From assembly GCA_035353335.1 (NCBI GenBank), contig DAOPZJ010000003.1:1-64000 (forward strand): 64,000 nucleotides of DNA, read 5' to 3'. Position numbers and translations under genes: made by a program. The first letter of the stretch is position 1, and every line of letters starts with the position of its first letter. The notes under the pieces are model-generated. The model was not told the DNA's origin and searched no databases. It saw only the letters and a list, made by a program, of their open reading frames with translations. The DNA is from Oscillospiraceae bacterium (GTDB lineage: Bacteria > Bacillota > Clostridia > Oscillospirales > JAKOTC01). Shown here piece after piece: positions 25,669 to 35,091 of the stretch.

Positions 25669-26882
25669 TTGGATTCACCGTCCTTCATATCGCTGTCGAC
25701 GATAACCTTCGGCGCAACCGTGCATCCGCTTCCGATTTTAATTCCCGGCCCGACAACCGAAATACCCCAGGTTTCGCGGCACTCAGTGCATTCCGGCCTC
25801 TGGCCGACGACGCTGGCCTCGCCGATCACAGCGTTTTCGCCTATAATTGCATACTGCACCCGAGCGCCCGTTTTTATTTTCGCACCGCTCATCACAATGC
25901 TGTCGTAAACCTGCGCGCCGTCCTCGATGGTCACGCCGGAAAACACGACCGAAAAGTCGAGGTCGCCCGAAATTTCACAGCCCTCGCTGACGAGTGAATT
26001 TTGTACCGCGCTGCCGGTCGAGATATAGTGCGGCGGCTTTACGGGGTTTCGGAAATAAATTTTCCACGACGGGTCGGATAAGTCAATAGGCCTTGCCGGA
26101 TTCAGCAGATCCATATTGGCCTCCCACAAGCTGTCGATTGTACCGACATCCTTCCAGTAACCGATGAACGGATAGGCGAACATGCGTTCTTTCGCAGCGA
26201 GCATTTTCGGGATGATGTCCTTACCGAAATCGTTGCTGCTCTTCGAATCGGCCTCGTCTTCAATAAGGTATCTTTTCAGCTTTTCGAAATTAAAAATATA
26301 GACGCCCATGCTGGCTTTATTGGACTTGGGGTTTTTGGGTTTTTCTTCGAATTCATAAATTTTGCCGTCCGGTTCGGTGTTCATGATGCCAAATCGGCTT
26401 GCTTCGTCGATCGGCACCTCAAGCACCGCGATCGTGCAGGCGGCGGCGTTTTTCATATGTTCTGCGAGCATCCCGAAATAGTCCATTTTATAGATGTGGT
26501 CACCCGATAAGATCACGACATTTTCGGGCTGATACTCTTCAATAAACGCAAGATTCTGATAAATGGCGTTCGCCGTGCCTTTGTACCACTCGCTGCCTCT
26601 GCTGCGCTGGTACGGCGGAAGAATATGGACGCCGCCGTTCAATCGGTCGAGGTCCCAGGGCAGCCCGTTTCCGATGTAGCGGTTGAGTTCAAGCGGTTGA
26701 TACTGCGTCAGGACGCCGACCGTATCAATGCCCGAGTTGACGCAGTTAGAAAGGGTAAAATCGATAATGCGGTATTTTCCCCCGAATCCGACCGCGGGCT
26801 TTGCCATATCCCGGGTCAAAACCTGCAAACGGCTTCCCTGGCCGCCGGCGAGAAGCATTGCAATCCAGTCCTTTTTACCCAT
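25665..26882 (-). CDS. glgC: Glucose-1-phosphate adenylyltransferase
   Basis: Makes ADP-glucose from ATP and glucose 1-phosphate, the committed step of bacterial glycogen synthesis. 405 residues: [52 protein letters not shown] and [10 protein letters not shown], with a C-terminal beta-helix. The ATG at 26882 has AAAGGAAG in front; the frame is open further upstream into glgB but that part lacks homology. Overlaps glgD by 4 bp. Confidence 0.96.
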   Translation of the reverse strand: MGKKDWIAMLLAGGQGSRLQVLTRDMAKPAVGFGGKYRIIDFTLSNCVNSGIDTVGVLTQYQPLELNRYIGNGLPWDLDRLNGGVHILPPYQRSRGSEWYKGTANAIYQNLAFIEEYQPENVVILSGDHIYKMDYFGMLAEHMKNAAACTIAVLEVPIDEASRFGIMNTEPDGKIYEFEEKPKNPKSNKASMGVYIFNFEKLKRYLIEDEADSKSSNDFGKDIIPKMLAAKERMFAYPFIGYWKDVGTIDSLWEANMDLLNPARPIDLSDPSWKIYFRNPVKPPHYISTGSAVQNSLVSEGCEISGDLDFSVVFSGVTIEDGAQVYDSIVMSGAKIKTGARVQYAIIGENAVIGEASVVGQRPECTECRETWGISVVGPGIKIGSGCTVAPKVIVDSDMKDGESK

Positions 26883-26922
26883 CCAAATCTTCCTTTCGTT
26901 TGGCTTTAAAACGCTATATAAT

Positions 26923-28806
26923 TCAGTCCGTTTCTCCCGGTTCGAAAAACAACGCAGAAAGCGGCGGAAGCTGCAGCGAAACGGAATTCCCGAAGCCGTG
27001 CATCGGAGTACTGTCGGCTTTAACGATGCCGTTTTGCCTGCCCGAACCGAAAAACCGCTCGTCATCGGTATTCAGTACCTCGCGGTAATAATCCGCCTTC
27101 GGGACACCGATTCGGTAGTCCTCATGCGCAACACCAGCAAAATTAAAGACGCATACCAACTGTTTTTCCTTGTCTTTTCGTATAAACGAGATTACATTAT
27201 TTTGGCTGTCGTCGGCCGCGATCCATTGAAAACCCTCCCAGCCGCAGTCGTCTCTCCAGAGCGCCGAACGGCTCAGATAGAACTCGTCGAGCGCGGCTTT
27301 ATAACCGTGCAGTTTCTTGTGCGACTCAAAATCGAGCATGAACCATTCTAATTCTGAGGCATAGTCCCACTCGCGAAACGGTCCGTATTCGCAGCCCATG
27401 AACATCAGCTTTTTACCCGGATGCGCCATCATATAGGCCATAAATAACCGGATATTCGCGAATTTCTGGAGATAGTCGCCGGGCATCTTGTCAAGCAGCG
27501 ACTTCTTGCCGTGCACCACTTCGTCGTGCGAAACCGGCAGAATGAATCGCTCGGAAAACGCGTACATCATTGAAAAAGTCAGTTTGTTGTGGCTGCCCGA
27601 GCGGAAGTACGGGTCGGTCTCCATATAAGACAGCGTGTCGTTCATCCAGCCCATATTCCATTTGAACGAGAACCCGAGTCCGCCGTCGGCAATGTCGTGG
27701 CTGACTTTCGGAAAACTCGTGGACTCTTCGGCAATCATCATCGTGCCCGGATAAGTCCCGAGAACGTACCCGTTCATCGCGCGCAAAAGCGCCATTGCCT
27801 CGAGGTTTTCTCTGCCGCCGAAGATGTTCGGCATCCAGTCCTTACGCCCGTAATCAAGATACAGCATTGCGCTGACAGCGTCGACCCGGATCCCGTCGAA
27901 ATGGTAGAGGTTGATCCAGTAATCGACGCTCGACACCAAAAAGCTGATGACTTCATTCCGCCCGTAGTCAAAATAATGCGTCCCCCATTCGGGGCTCTCG
28001 CGTTTGCGGGGATCGGCATATTCATAGCAGAAATCCCCGTCGAATTGATAAAGGCCGTAATCGTCTTTCGGAAAGTGAGCGCCGACCCAGTCCATGATCA
28101 CACCGACGCCGGCTTTGTGGCAGCGGTCGACGAATTCCATCAGTTCGGGCGGCTCTCCGTAGCGTGAGGAGGGCGAAAAATAACCGGTGGTCTGATACCC
28201 CCAGGACATGTCAAGGGGATATTCAGCCAGCGGCATGAATTCGATATGGGTATACCCCATTTTTTTGACATATGGAATCAGTTCGTCAGCGAGTTTTTTG
28301 TAGGAGAAGTGGCTGCCGTCGGAGTATTGGCGCCAAGACCCCGCGTGCACCTCATAGATATTCAACGGAGAGGTAAAAATATTCCGCTTCTTATGATTTT
28401 CACGCCGCTTCATCCAGACCGAATCGCTCCATTGGTAGGTATTGTCGAGCGGATAAAATTTAGAAGCTGTGCCCGGGCGAGTCTGGGAATGGAACGCATA
28501 CGGATCGGCCTTGAGCACGGCATTGCCGCTTTGAGAGGTGATCCGGTATTTATAACAATCGAATTTTTGAACGCCGTTTATGTAGCGCTCCCATACGCCG
28601 TCGCTTATTTTCTCCATTTTGTCGGCGTCGGGAGACCAGTTATTAAAATCACCGCAGACCGATACGGCTGAGGCATTGGGAACCCAGACACGAAAGACCG
28701 CACTGTCGTTCGATAGGTGCGCTCCCAAGAACTCATATGCCCGAAATTCGCAGCCGGCATGAAAATCGGTCAAACGCGCTGTCAGTTCCGCTTTCCCGTT
28801 TCCCAT
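26923..28806 (-). CDS. glgB: 1,4-alpha-glucan branching enzyme
   Basis: Introduces alpha-1,6 branches into glycogen. 627 residues. An N-terminal CBM48 domain ([21 protein letters not shown]) is followed by a GH13 barrel with [41 protein letters not shown] (nucleophile Asp), MIAEEST (acid/base Glu) and [15 protein letters not shown], then a C-terminal beta domain. AAGGAG lies 9 nt before the ATG. First gene of the glg operon; its promoter at 28843-28871 contains a palindromic operator candidate. Confidence 0.96.
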   Translation of the reverse strand: MGNGKAELTARLTDFHAGCEFRAYEFLGAHLSNDSAVFRVWVPNASAVSVCGDFNNWSPDADKMEKISDGVWERYINGVQKFDCYKYRITSQSGNAVLKADPYAFHSQTRPGTASKFYPLDNTYQWSDSVWMKRRENHKKRNIFTSPLNIYEVHAGSWRQYSDGSHFSYKKLADELIPYVKKMGYTHIEFMPLAEYPLDMSWGYQTTGYFSPSSRYGEPPELMEFVDRCHKAGVGVIMDWVGAHFPKDDYGLYQFDGDFCYEYADPRKRESPEWGTHYFDYGRNEVISFLVSSVDYWINLYHFDGIRVDAVSAMLYLDYGRKDWMPNIFGGRENLEAMALLRAMNGYVLGTYPGTMMIAEESTSFPKVSHDIADGGLGFSFKWNMGWMNDTLSYMETDPYFRSGSHNKLTFSMMYAFSERFILPVSHDEVVHGKKSLLDKMPGDYLQKFANIRLFMAYMMAHPGKKLMFMGCEYGPFREWDYASELEWFMLDFESHKKLHGYKAALDEFYLSRSALWRDDCGWEGFQWIAADDSQNNVISFIRKDKEKQLVCVFNFAGVAHEDYRIGVPKADYYREVLNTDDERFFGSGRQNGIVKADSTPMHGFGNSVSLQLPPLSALFFEPGETD

Positions 28807-28842
28807 CGCCGTCCGCTCCTTCCTATCTCTGCAATTTATTCC

Positions 28843-28871
28843 AATATACCATTTAAAATGGTATTTTGCAA
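28843..28871 (-). promoter_or_regulatory. glgB promoter with a 19-bp palindrome filling the spacer
   Basis: On the minus strand TTGCAA (-35, 28871-28866), 17-nt spacer, TATATT (-10, 28848-28843). The palindrome ATACCATTTTAAATGGTAT (28864-28846; arms of 9 bp about one central base) covers the spacer and half of the -10. The position predicts repression by steric blocking. The regulator is unknown. Confidence 0.78.
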
Positions 28872-28877
28872 GAGCGG

Positions 28878-30077
28878 CTAAGCCGCCGGGCGTTTTGCGA
28901 GCGCCTCGGTCTCGGCAAGCATTGTATCCGCGAACAGGCCGTAACCGCGCGTCGGGTTATTGACGAACACATGCGTTACCGCGCCGATCAGCTTGCCGTT
29001 TTGCAAAATCGGGCTGCCGCTCATGCCCTGTACGATGCCGCCGGTCAATTCGAGCAGTTTTGGATCGGTGACCTCGATGATCAGATTGCGGCCCTCCGCT
29101 TTCTCACCCATGTCGATTTTTATAATGTTGATTTCAAACTGCTGCGGTCCCTTTTCGTCAACCGCAGTGATGATCGTCGCTCTGCCCGTTTCAATCTCCT
29201 GCCGCATCGCGACCTTGACCGCTTCGCCGTCAGGTCGGTCGTAGAGCTTGCCGTAGACACCGTAACTGCTGTTTTTCTCCAAAGAGCCGATGGTGTCGTT
29301 TAAAATGGTGCCGACGAGTTCGCCGGGTGTGCCCGCTTCCCCCTTTACGATGCCGGTAATTTTGGCTGAGGCGATCTCGCCGCCCGAGATCGGCAGCACT
29401 TTTCCGCTTTCAAAATCGCTGATGGCATGGCCGAGTCCCGCGTAAATGCCGTCCGCAGGGCGGTAAAAAGTCATCGTGCCGATCCCTGCGCCGCTGTCAC
29501 GCACCCACATGCCCGACCGGTATTTGCCGTCCTCCGCTTTTTCCGGAACAAGTGTCATCTCCAGCGTTTTTCCGTCGCGCAGCACTTTCAGCCGCAGTTT
29601 TTTACCGCTGCAGTTTTCGATGATACGTGCAAGTTCTTTTGCGTCAGCCGGCTTTTTGCTGTCTATCTCCAATATGGAATCTCCGGGCAAAAGCCCTGAT
29701 TTGGAAGCAGGGGTTTCAGCTCCGTTTTCACCGACGCTGACCACGACGACGCCCTCGGTTTTAAGGCGGATCCCGAACGCATCCCCTACCGCGACCACGG
29801 CGTCGTCATCGACGATGCGCACATCGACTGATTTAACCGGCACAATTCCGAACATCAATTCCGCTTTGTAACCCGAACCGGCTGCCAATGCAGTCACCGC
29901 AGTGTCGGTTTTGAGCGCGAGCCGCCCGTCAGAAAACGGCGAGCCGCCTGCAGTTATATAGAACACATCGGGATATGACCCCGTGCAATAGCAAATTACG
30001 CAAATCAACGCAAACACCGCCAATCCGGCCGCACCCGCTAATTTCCGAATAATTTTTTTCGCGTTCGAATTTTTCAT
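28878..30077 (-). CDS. spoIVB: SpoIVB-family sporulation serine peptidase
   Basis: 399 residues. One N-terminal membrane anchor (about 16-31), a PDZ domain (about 105-180: SVGENGAETPASKSGLLPGDSIL) and an S55 peptidase domain with GLGHAISD (catalytic His) and IVQGMSGSPI (catalytic Ser). SpoIVB is made in the forespore, secreted across its membrane and triggers pro-sigma-K processing. Its presence implies that the organism can sporulate or descends from spore formers. I did not find a convincing sigma-F or sigma-G promoter. SD AGGGGA lies about 9 nt before the ATG. Confidence 0.93.
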   Translation of the reverse strand: MKNSNAKKIIRKLAGAAGLAVFALICVICYCTGSYPDVFYITAGGSPFSDGRLALKTDTAVTALAAGSGYKAELMFGIVPVKSVDVRIVDDDAVVAVGDAFGIRLKTEGVVVVSVGENGAETPASKSGLLPGDSILEIDSKKPADAKELARIIENCSGKKLRLKVLRDGKTLEMTLVPEKAEDGKYRSGMWVRDSGAGIGTMTFYRPADGIYAGLGHAISDFESGKVLPISGGEIASAKITGIVKGEAGTPGELVGTILNDTIGSLEKNSSYGVYGKLYDRPDGEAVKVAMRQEIETGRATIITAVDEKGPQQFEINIIKIDMGEKAEGRNLIIEVTDPKLLELTGGIVQGMSGSPILQNGKLIGAVTHVFVNNPTRGYGLFADTMLAETEALAKRPAA

Positions 30078-30239
30078 ATTAAAAATTGTCCCCTAATAAA
30101 TCCCGGGGACATCCTTCCATCCCTTTATTGCGGCCGTTTCGCCTTGCGCCCGCACTCCTATTCTCGGCTGCGCCCTTCGGAATATAAGTGAAAATATTTG
30201 ATAAATTTCATCCCTTTTATAGATTTTTGAATGCTGCCG

Positions 30240-30248
30240 TGGTATAAT
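30240..30248 (+). promoter_or_regulatory. Extended -10 promoter of the M16 peptidase pair
   Basis: TGGTATAAT matches the extended TGnTATAAT form. The -35 region is poor, which is usual for extended -10 promoters. It lies about 100 nt upstream of the first M16 gene and divergent from spoIVB. Confidence 0.65.
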
Positions 30249-30347
30249 AACGCTTACGGTAACTTTTTGGATTTCGGGTTGAAAAAAATTTGAAAAATCA
30301 CACGTTTGCAATGAATTTCAATCCGATGAGAAAGGATGTCTGCCTTC

Positions 30348-31607
30348 ATGCCAGAGATAAAACCGGAACAGATCGCCGATGCGGTCTCGTTTACCGCGAT
30401 TGATAATAATTTTTTCAAGACGGTCCGTATTTCCGTCAATTTCGTTCTCCCGCTCTCAAAGGCAACCGCCGCACCAAACGCGGTACTGCCTTTTATTTTG
30501 TGCCGCGGAAAGGATTTTACAGCTACCAAACGCCGACTGGAAAATCTTTTCGGCGCGCAGCTGAATCCGCGTGTTCAAAAAGTCGCCGACCGGCAGGTGC
30601 TGTCGATCGATCTCGAGTTGGTCAAGTCGGAATACGCAAAAAAAGACCTGCTTCCCGAGGCGGCCGAACTCCTGTGCGAACTGATCACCGATCCGCCCGC
30701 AAGCCGCGGCGCGTTTTTAAAAAAAGATACCGAAGCCGAAAAGCAGAACGTCTGCGGCTTGATTTTGGCTGAGCAAAACGACAAGCGCACGCTGGCCGTC
30801 AAACGCTGCACCGCAATCATGTTCGACGGCGAACCCTATGGGTTGGATAAATACGGAGAACTGGACCAGTTTACCGCTCTCGACGGCAAAACCCTTTATA
30901 AAGCCTGGCAAAATATGCTCAAAACAGCTGTTGTCGAGATCATCTTTATCGGCACTGCCGGCGCGGAGGAAGTCAAAAAGATCTTTGTCAAATACCTCGG
31001 CGGTAAGCGTGAACCGGTCTCTTTCGGCGCCGTTCAAAAACCCAACCCCTGCGAGGAATACGGCGAAGTCGAGGAGCGCATGAACATCACGCAGGCCAAG
31101 CTGATCATGGGCTATCGCACTACCGACATTTTGCCCGGTGATTTGAGGGCGTTCGAGGTCATGCGCTCGCTGTTCGGCGGTTCGACGACTTCCAAACTAT
31201 TCTCCAACGTCCGCGAAAAACTCAGTTTGTGTTATTACTGCTCTGCTTCCTATAACAAATTCTTAGGGCTTCTGATGGTAGACAGCGGCGTTCTCGAGGA
31301 AAACGTCCGAAAAGCCCGCGAATCCATCGATGCCCAACTGAAAGCTATCGGAGACGGCGATTTTACAGATGCCGATATTGAGGGCGCGAAGCTCTATCTG
31401 CAAAATATCTACCGCTCGACCGAGGGGTCCCTGCAGCAGCTCTCGGCTTATTGGCTGTCCGAGATTCTGGCCGGTACGATGCGCTCCCCGAACGGCGCCG
31501 CCGATTCGTTCGACGCCGTGACCCGGGATCAGGTCATCGCCGCGGCAAAAAGCTGTTGGCTTGACACGGTCTATCTGCTGGCCGGCCAAAAGGAGAAGAC
31601 AGAATGA
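30348..31607 (+). CDS. M16-family peptidase-like protein, YmfF type (inactive subunit)
   Basis: 419 residues in the M16/insulinase fold, without the zinc motif HxxEH. It corresponds to B. subtilis YmfF, which with YmfH is linked to processing of the modified lysine of elongation factor P. Visible features are LPLSKATAAPNAVLPFIL, the mid-chain RTTDILPGDLRAFEVMRSLFGG and SKLFSNVREKLSLCYYCSASY. The ATG at 30348 follows GAAAGGA by 11 nt; an ATG at 30336 overlaps that SD. The stop overlaps the YmfH-like start (ATGA). EF-P involvement is by family association only. Confidence 0.83.
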   Translation: MPEIKPEQIADAVSFTAIDNNFFKTVRISVNFVLPLSKATAAPNAVLPFILCRGKDFTATKRRLENLFGAQLNPRVQKVADRQVLSIDLELVKSEYAKKDLLPEAAELLCELITDPPASRGAFLKKDTEAEKQNVCGLILAEQNDKRTLAVKRCTAIMFDGEPYGLDKYGELDQFTALDGKTLYKAWQNMLKTAVVEIIFIGTAGAEEVKKIFVKYLGGKREPVSFGAVQKPNPCEEYGEVEERMNITQAKLIMGYRTTDILPGDLRAFEVMRSLFGGSTTSKLFSNVREKLSLCYYCSASYNKFLGLLMVDSGVLEENVRKARESIDAQLKAIGDGDFTDADIEGAKLYLQNIYRSTEGSLQQLSAYWLSEILAGTMRSPNGAADSFDAVTRDQVIAAAKSCWLDTVYLLAGQKEKTE

Positions 31608-32875
31608 TCTACCAAAGTAAAATATTAAACGAGACCACCGAGATCCTCAGCCACCATAGCGGCCTGACGGTGATTTTATGCCAAAAACCGGGCGCAGTGA
31701 GTAACTATGCGGGTTTCTGCGCCAAATACGGTTCGATTGATACCCGATTCAAATTAAAAACCGATGACAGTTATACCGAGATCGTCGACGGGGTCGCGCA
31801 TTTTTTGGAGCACAAGCTCTTCGAGAGTGAGCAGGGCGACGCATTTACGCTGTTCGCGAAGACCGGAGCGAGCGCCAACGCCGCGACTTCGTTTGATAAA
31901 ACCAATTATTATTTCACCACGACCCGAAATTTTTACGAAGCTTTAAAGATCTTGCTCGACTTCGTCACTCACCCTTATTTCACCGATCAGACCATCGCCA
32001 AAGAACAAGGAATAATCGGCCAGGAAATCAAGATGTATGATGACATGCCGGGTTGGCGGGTCTATTTCAACTTCCTGGGCGCACTCTATCATAACAGCGC
32101 CGTTAAAATCGACATCGGCGGCAGCATCGAGAGCATTTCCAAAATAACGCCTGTTCTGCTCAATAAAATTTATTCGTCTTTTTATTCGCTGCGTAATATG
32201 GCTCTCGTCGTCGCGGGTGATTTCGAGCGTGAAAAAGTGCTCTCCCTGTGCGACGAACGTCTCTCGTACGCGCCTGAGATTGAAATTGTGAGAAACGAAA
32301 AACCCGAGCCGCCCGAACTTGTTAAAAACTTTGTCAACCAGCAGCTCGAAGTCGTCATGCCGTTGTTTCAGTGCGGCTATAAACTGCGCAAACCGACCGC
32401 CAAAGAGGAACCCGTCTATTTCGCGGCAGGCGAGTCGCTCTGCGAACTCGCCATCGGTGAGGGCTCGGCGCTCTACCGGGAGCTTTATGACTCCGGTCTG
32501 ATCAATTCCAATTTCGGCGGCGGCCTCGATGACAGCCGCGGGCATTGCTGCCTGATTTTCGGGGGTGAAAGCCCTGCCCCCGAGACAGTCGCCGAAAAGA
32601 TCAAAGCCGCTTTTACCGACCTTTCAAAGGGCATCTCCGACGAGGACTTTTCGCGTATCAAATCCAAGCTCTGCGGCCGGATACTCAACAGCTACAATAC
32701 CCCCATCGGCGCGGGCCGAATCGCCAACGAGGCCTTTTTCTCCGGTGTCGCGCCGTTTGCGCACGCCGAAGCCTATTTCGGCTTAAAAAAGTCCGACCTC
32801 GAATCAATGCTTGCCAATGAAATCGATAATGGCTGTTTCGCGCTTTCAACCGTCACCGGCTTTGAAAAGCAATAA
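31604..32875 (+). CDS. M16-family zinc peptidase, YmfH type
   Basis: 423 residues. It carries the inverted zinc motif HFLEH in DGVAHFLEHKLFE (near residue 68), the downstream Glu in IIGQEIKMYDD, and the R/Y substrate-binding region in the C-terminal half (YNTPIGAGRIANEAFFSG). It is the probable catalytic partner of the YmfF-like protein encoded immediately upstream (4-bp overlap). In B. subtilis the pair is associated with EF-P modification; no efp gene is in this window. Confidence 0.87.
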   Translation: MIYQSKILNETTEILSHHSGLTVILCQKPGAVSNYAGFCAKYGSIDTRFKLKTDDSYTEIVDGVAHFLEHKLFESEQGDAFTLFAKTGASANAATSFDKTNYYFTTTRNFYEALKILLDFVTHPYFTDQTIAKEQGIIGQEIKMYDDMPGWRVYFNFLGALYHNSAVKIDIGGSIESISKITPVLLNKIYSSFYSLRNMALVVAGDFEREKVLSLCDERLSYAPEIEIVRNEKPEPPELVKNFVNQQLEVVMPLFQCGYKLRKPTAKEEPVYFAAGESLCELAIGEGSALYRELYDSGLINSNFGGGLDDSRGHCCLIFGGESPAPETVAEKIKAAFTDLSKGISDEDFSRIKSKLCGRILNSYNTPIGAGRIANEAFFSGVAPFAHAEAYFGLKKSDLESMLANEIDNGCFALSTVTGFEKQ

Positions 32876-32971
32876 ATTCAGCACCCTCCCCACACAAAGC
32901 TCCTATACAATACCTCACCATGAACGGCATCACATCGCAAGACCGGTCTGATGAGAAAGGATGTTCTTTTT

Positions 32972-34195
32972 ATGTCCGAATACTGGTATTCGTTCCCGAA
33001 TCTCGGAATCACCTTCAATATGAATCCGGTCGCTTTCACTCTCGGCTCCTTCGATATTAAATGGAGCTTGATTTTTGCCGTCATCGCGGTCATGATCGGA
33101 TTTTATCTCTATTTTAAGGCGGTTTCAAAGCAAAAACTCGAAAAAAAACCAACCGCGTTCATCACGGCGGTAACAGTGTTCTTTGCCCTCGTCGGGGCAC
33201 GGCTTGTCTTCATTATCCCGGCGAATCTCGCCGCAATGGACCAGATGTATTATGAATCGGGCAACTACCCCGACTCCGGATTTTACAATACCTTCTTTAA
33301 GATGATCGCATTTTTTGACGGAACCTACGGCGGCATGAACCTTTTCGGCGGTTTGATTTTCGGTTTGATCGCACTCGCAATCATCTGTAAAATGCTGAAA
33401 AGTCCGCTGCCGAAATATTTAGACAGCATCGTTTACGCGCTTCCTGCTTCCATTGCGGTTTACTCTCTCGGCTACATAACCGATCAGACCTCTTTCGGCA
33501 GGCACACCAATTCCTTGCTTGCCGTCAACAGCGCAGTTATAGAAAAATGGGTTGATGTCATGCGCCTGAACGATATTGCACGCGGCGGCGCTGCCATCGG
33601 GCCGAACGTCAAGTGGATTGTCGGAAATCCGGTCGCGCCTACCCCGGTCTATGAGATTTTGGGCTGTATAGCGGTCATCCTCATCGTATATTTGATTTCG
33701 AAATACATGTTGTTTATCGGAGAAAAATTCCTTTGGTCACTTGGCCTTTATTCGCTCGTACGCGCTTTCACAGAAAACACACGCATTGATGCCGCACTTT
33801 TTTGGAATATGCGCATCAACGTAATGTTTTCCGTGATAGCGGTTTTGGTTTGTGCCATCCTGATCACGGTCATCCGCTGGCAGGTCAGAGAAGGCAAACT
33901 GAACCATATCTCACTTTACGTTGATCCCCGTAAAAACAACGGCTTTGAAAACGACACTTTTGTCCAAAAAGTCTATAAGCATGAAGTTGATGCCGCCCCT
34001 GATGAAACCGTCGCCGAAGGCCCCGGCGAGGCAGATACAGTCTCCGGTGATACCGGTAATTCGACTCTCGGCGAAGCCGATTCCTTATCCCGACAACCAT
34101 CTCCCGAACCCGAGACCCCGGAGGGCAAGGGGCAGGTCTGGACGGCGGATGACCCGGGCGGAAATGACGAAAAAAGCGAAACCGACAGCAAATAA
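32972..34195 (+). CDS. Lgt-like membrane protein with degraded active site
   Basis: 407 residues. About seven membrane segments in the order of prolipoprotein diacylglyceryl transferase, starting NPVAFTLGSFDIKW and with FFDGTYGGMNLFGGLIFG and RAFTENTR. Key Lgt motifs are altered: WYG is WSL, the catalytic His of SFHGG is Phe (LFGG), the R-GNF-NGE stretch reads SLGYITDQT and HP-QLYE reads APTPVYE. A hydrophilic tail of ~85 residues rich in Asp, Glu, Ser and Pro follows. It is probably not a working Lgt. The ATG at 32972 follows GAGAAAGG; an ATG at 32951 is the alternative. Confidence 0.72.
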   Translation: MSEYWYSFPNLGITFNMNPVAFTLGSFDIKWSLIFAVIAVMIGFYLYFKAVSKQKLEKKPTAFITAVTVFFALVGARLVFIIPANLAAMDQMYYESGNYPDSGFYNTFFKMIAFFDGTYGGMNLFGGLIFGLIALAIICKMLKSPLPKYLDSIVYALPASIAVYSLGYITDQTSFGRHTNSLLAVNSAVIEKWVDVMRLNDIARGGAAIGPNVKWIVGNPVAPTPVYEILGCIAVILIVYLISKYMLFIGEKFLWSLGLYSLVRAFTENTRIDAALFWNMRINVMFSVIAVLVCAILITVIRWQVREGKLNHISLYVDPRKNNGFENDTFVQKVYKHEVDAAPDETVAEGPGEADTVSGDTGNSTLGEADSLSRQPSPEPETPEGKGQVWTADDPGGNDEKSETDSK

Positions 34196-34215
34196 ACTAT
34201 CAACGGAGGAAAACG

Positions 34216-35076
34216 ATGGCGATTCTCATTGACGGAAAAGCGCTTGCCGCAAAAGTGAAAGACGAAGTAGCCGAAGATGCGGCTCTGCTGCGGGAAAGAG
34301 GGATTGTCCCCTGCCTGACAGTAATTTTAGTCGGCGAGGACTCCGGCTCTCAAATTTATGTGCGCAACAAAAAGAAGGCCTGCGAAGAAAACGGCATCGC
34401 TTCGCGATCTTTCGAGCTTCCCGAAAACACTTCCGAAAGCCGGATCTTGGAACTCGTCTCCGAACTGAACGCCGACCCGACGGTCGACGGCATTTTGATC
34501 CAGCAGCCGCTTCCGAAACACCTCGACCCGGTCAGGTTGATGGAATCGGTAGATCCGAAAAAAGATGTCGATTGCCTGACCTATGACAGCTGCGGGCGGC
34601 TAATGTCGGGCAGGCCGTATTTTCTGCCCTGTACGCCTGCAGGCATCATGCGGATGCTGCTCGAATATAACATCTCGGTCTCAGGGAAGAATTGCGTCGT
34701 CGTCGGAAGAAGCGGAATCGTCGGCCGACCGATGGCGATGATGCTGCTCTGGCAAAACGGCACGGTGACGGTGTGCCATTCCAAAACCAAAGATCTCGCC
34801 GCCGAGTGCCGCCGCGCCGATATTTTAATTGTGGCCACCGGCAAACGCGATCTCGTCACCGCAGATATGGTCAAAGACGGCTGCGTCGTCATCGACGTCG
34901 GAATGAACCGCGACGAAAACGGCAAACTGCACGGCGACGTAGACTTTGTAAATGTCGAGAAAAAGGCTTATGCAATCACGCCCGTACCCGGAGGCGTCGG
35001 CCCGATGACTATCGCGATGCTCTTGAAAAACACGATCTCCGCCGCCAAAATGCGTTCGGAACAGAAAAAACAATAA
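34216..35076 (+). CDS. folD: Bifunctional methylenetetrahydrofolate dehydrogenase/cyclohydrolase
   Basis: Interconverts methylene-, methenyl- and formyl-tetrahydrofolate. 286 residues: VGEDSGSQIYVRNKKKAC with the catalytic Lys in YVxxK, GILIQQPLPKHL, PKKDVDCLT, PCTPAGIM, VVGRSGIVGRPMAMML (NADP site), TVCHSKTKDL and ITPVPGGVGPMTIAML. SD GGAGG 8 nt before the ATG, 20 nt after the Lgt-like gene, so probably co-transcribed. Confidence 0.97.
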   Translation: MAILIDGKALAAKVKDEVAEDAALLRERGIVPCLTVILVGEDSGSQIYVRNKKKACEENGIASRSFELPENTSESRILELVSELNADPTVDGILIQQPLPKHLDPVRLMESVDPKKDVDCLTYDSCGRLMSGRPYFLPCTPAGIMRMLLEYNISVSGKNCVVVGRSGIVGRPMAMMLLWQNGTVTVCHSKTKDLAAECRRADILIVATGKRDLVTADMVKDGCVVIDVGMNRDENGKLHGDVDFVNVEKKAYAITPVPGGVGPMTIAMLLKNTISAAKMRSEQKKQ

Positions 35077-35091
35077 AAAGAGAGGGTGCCT

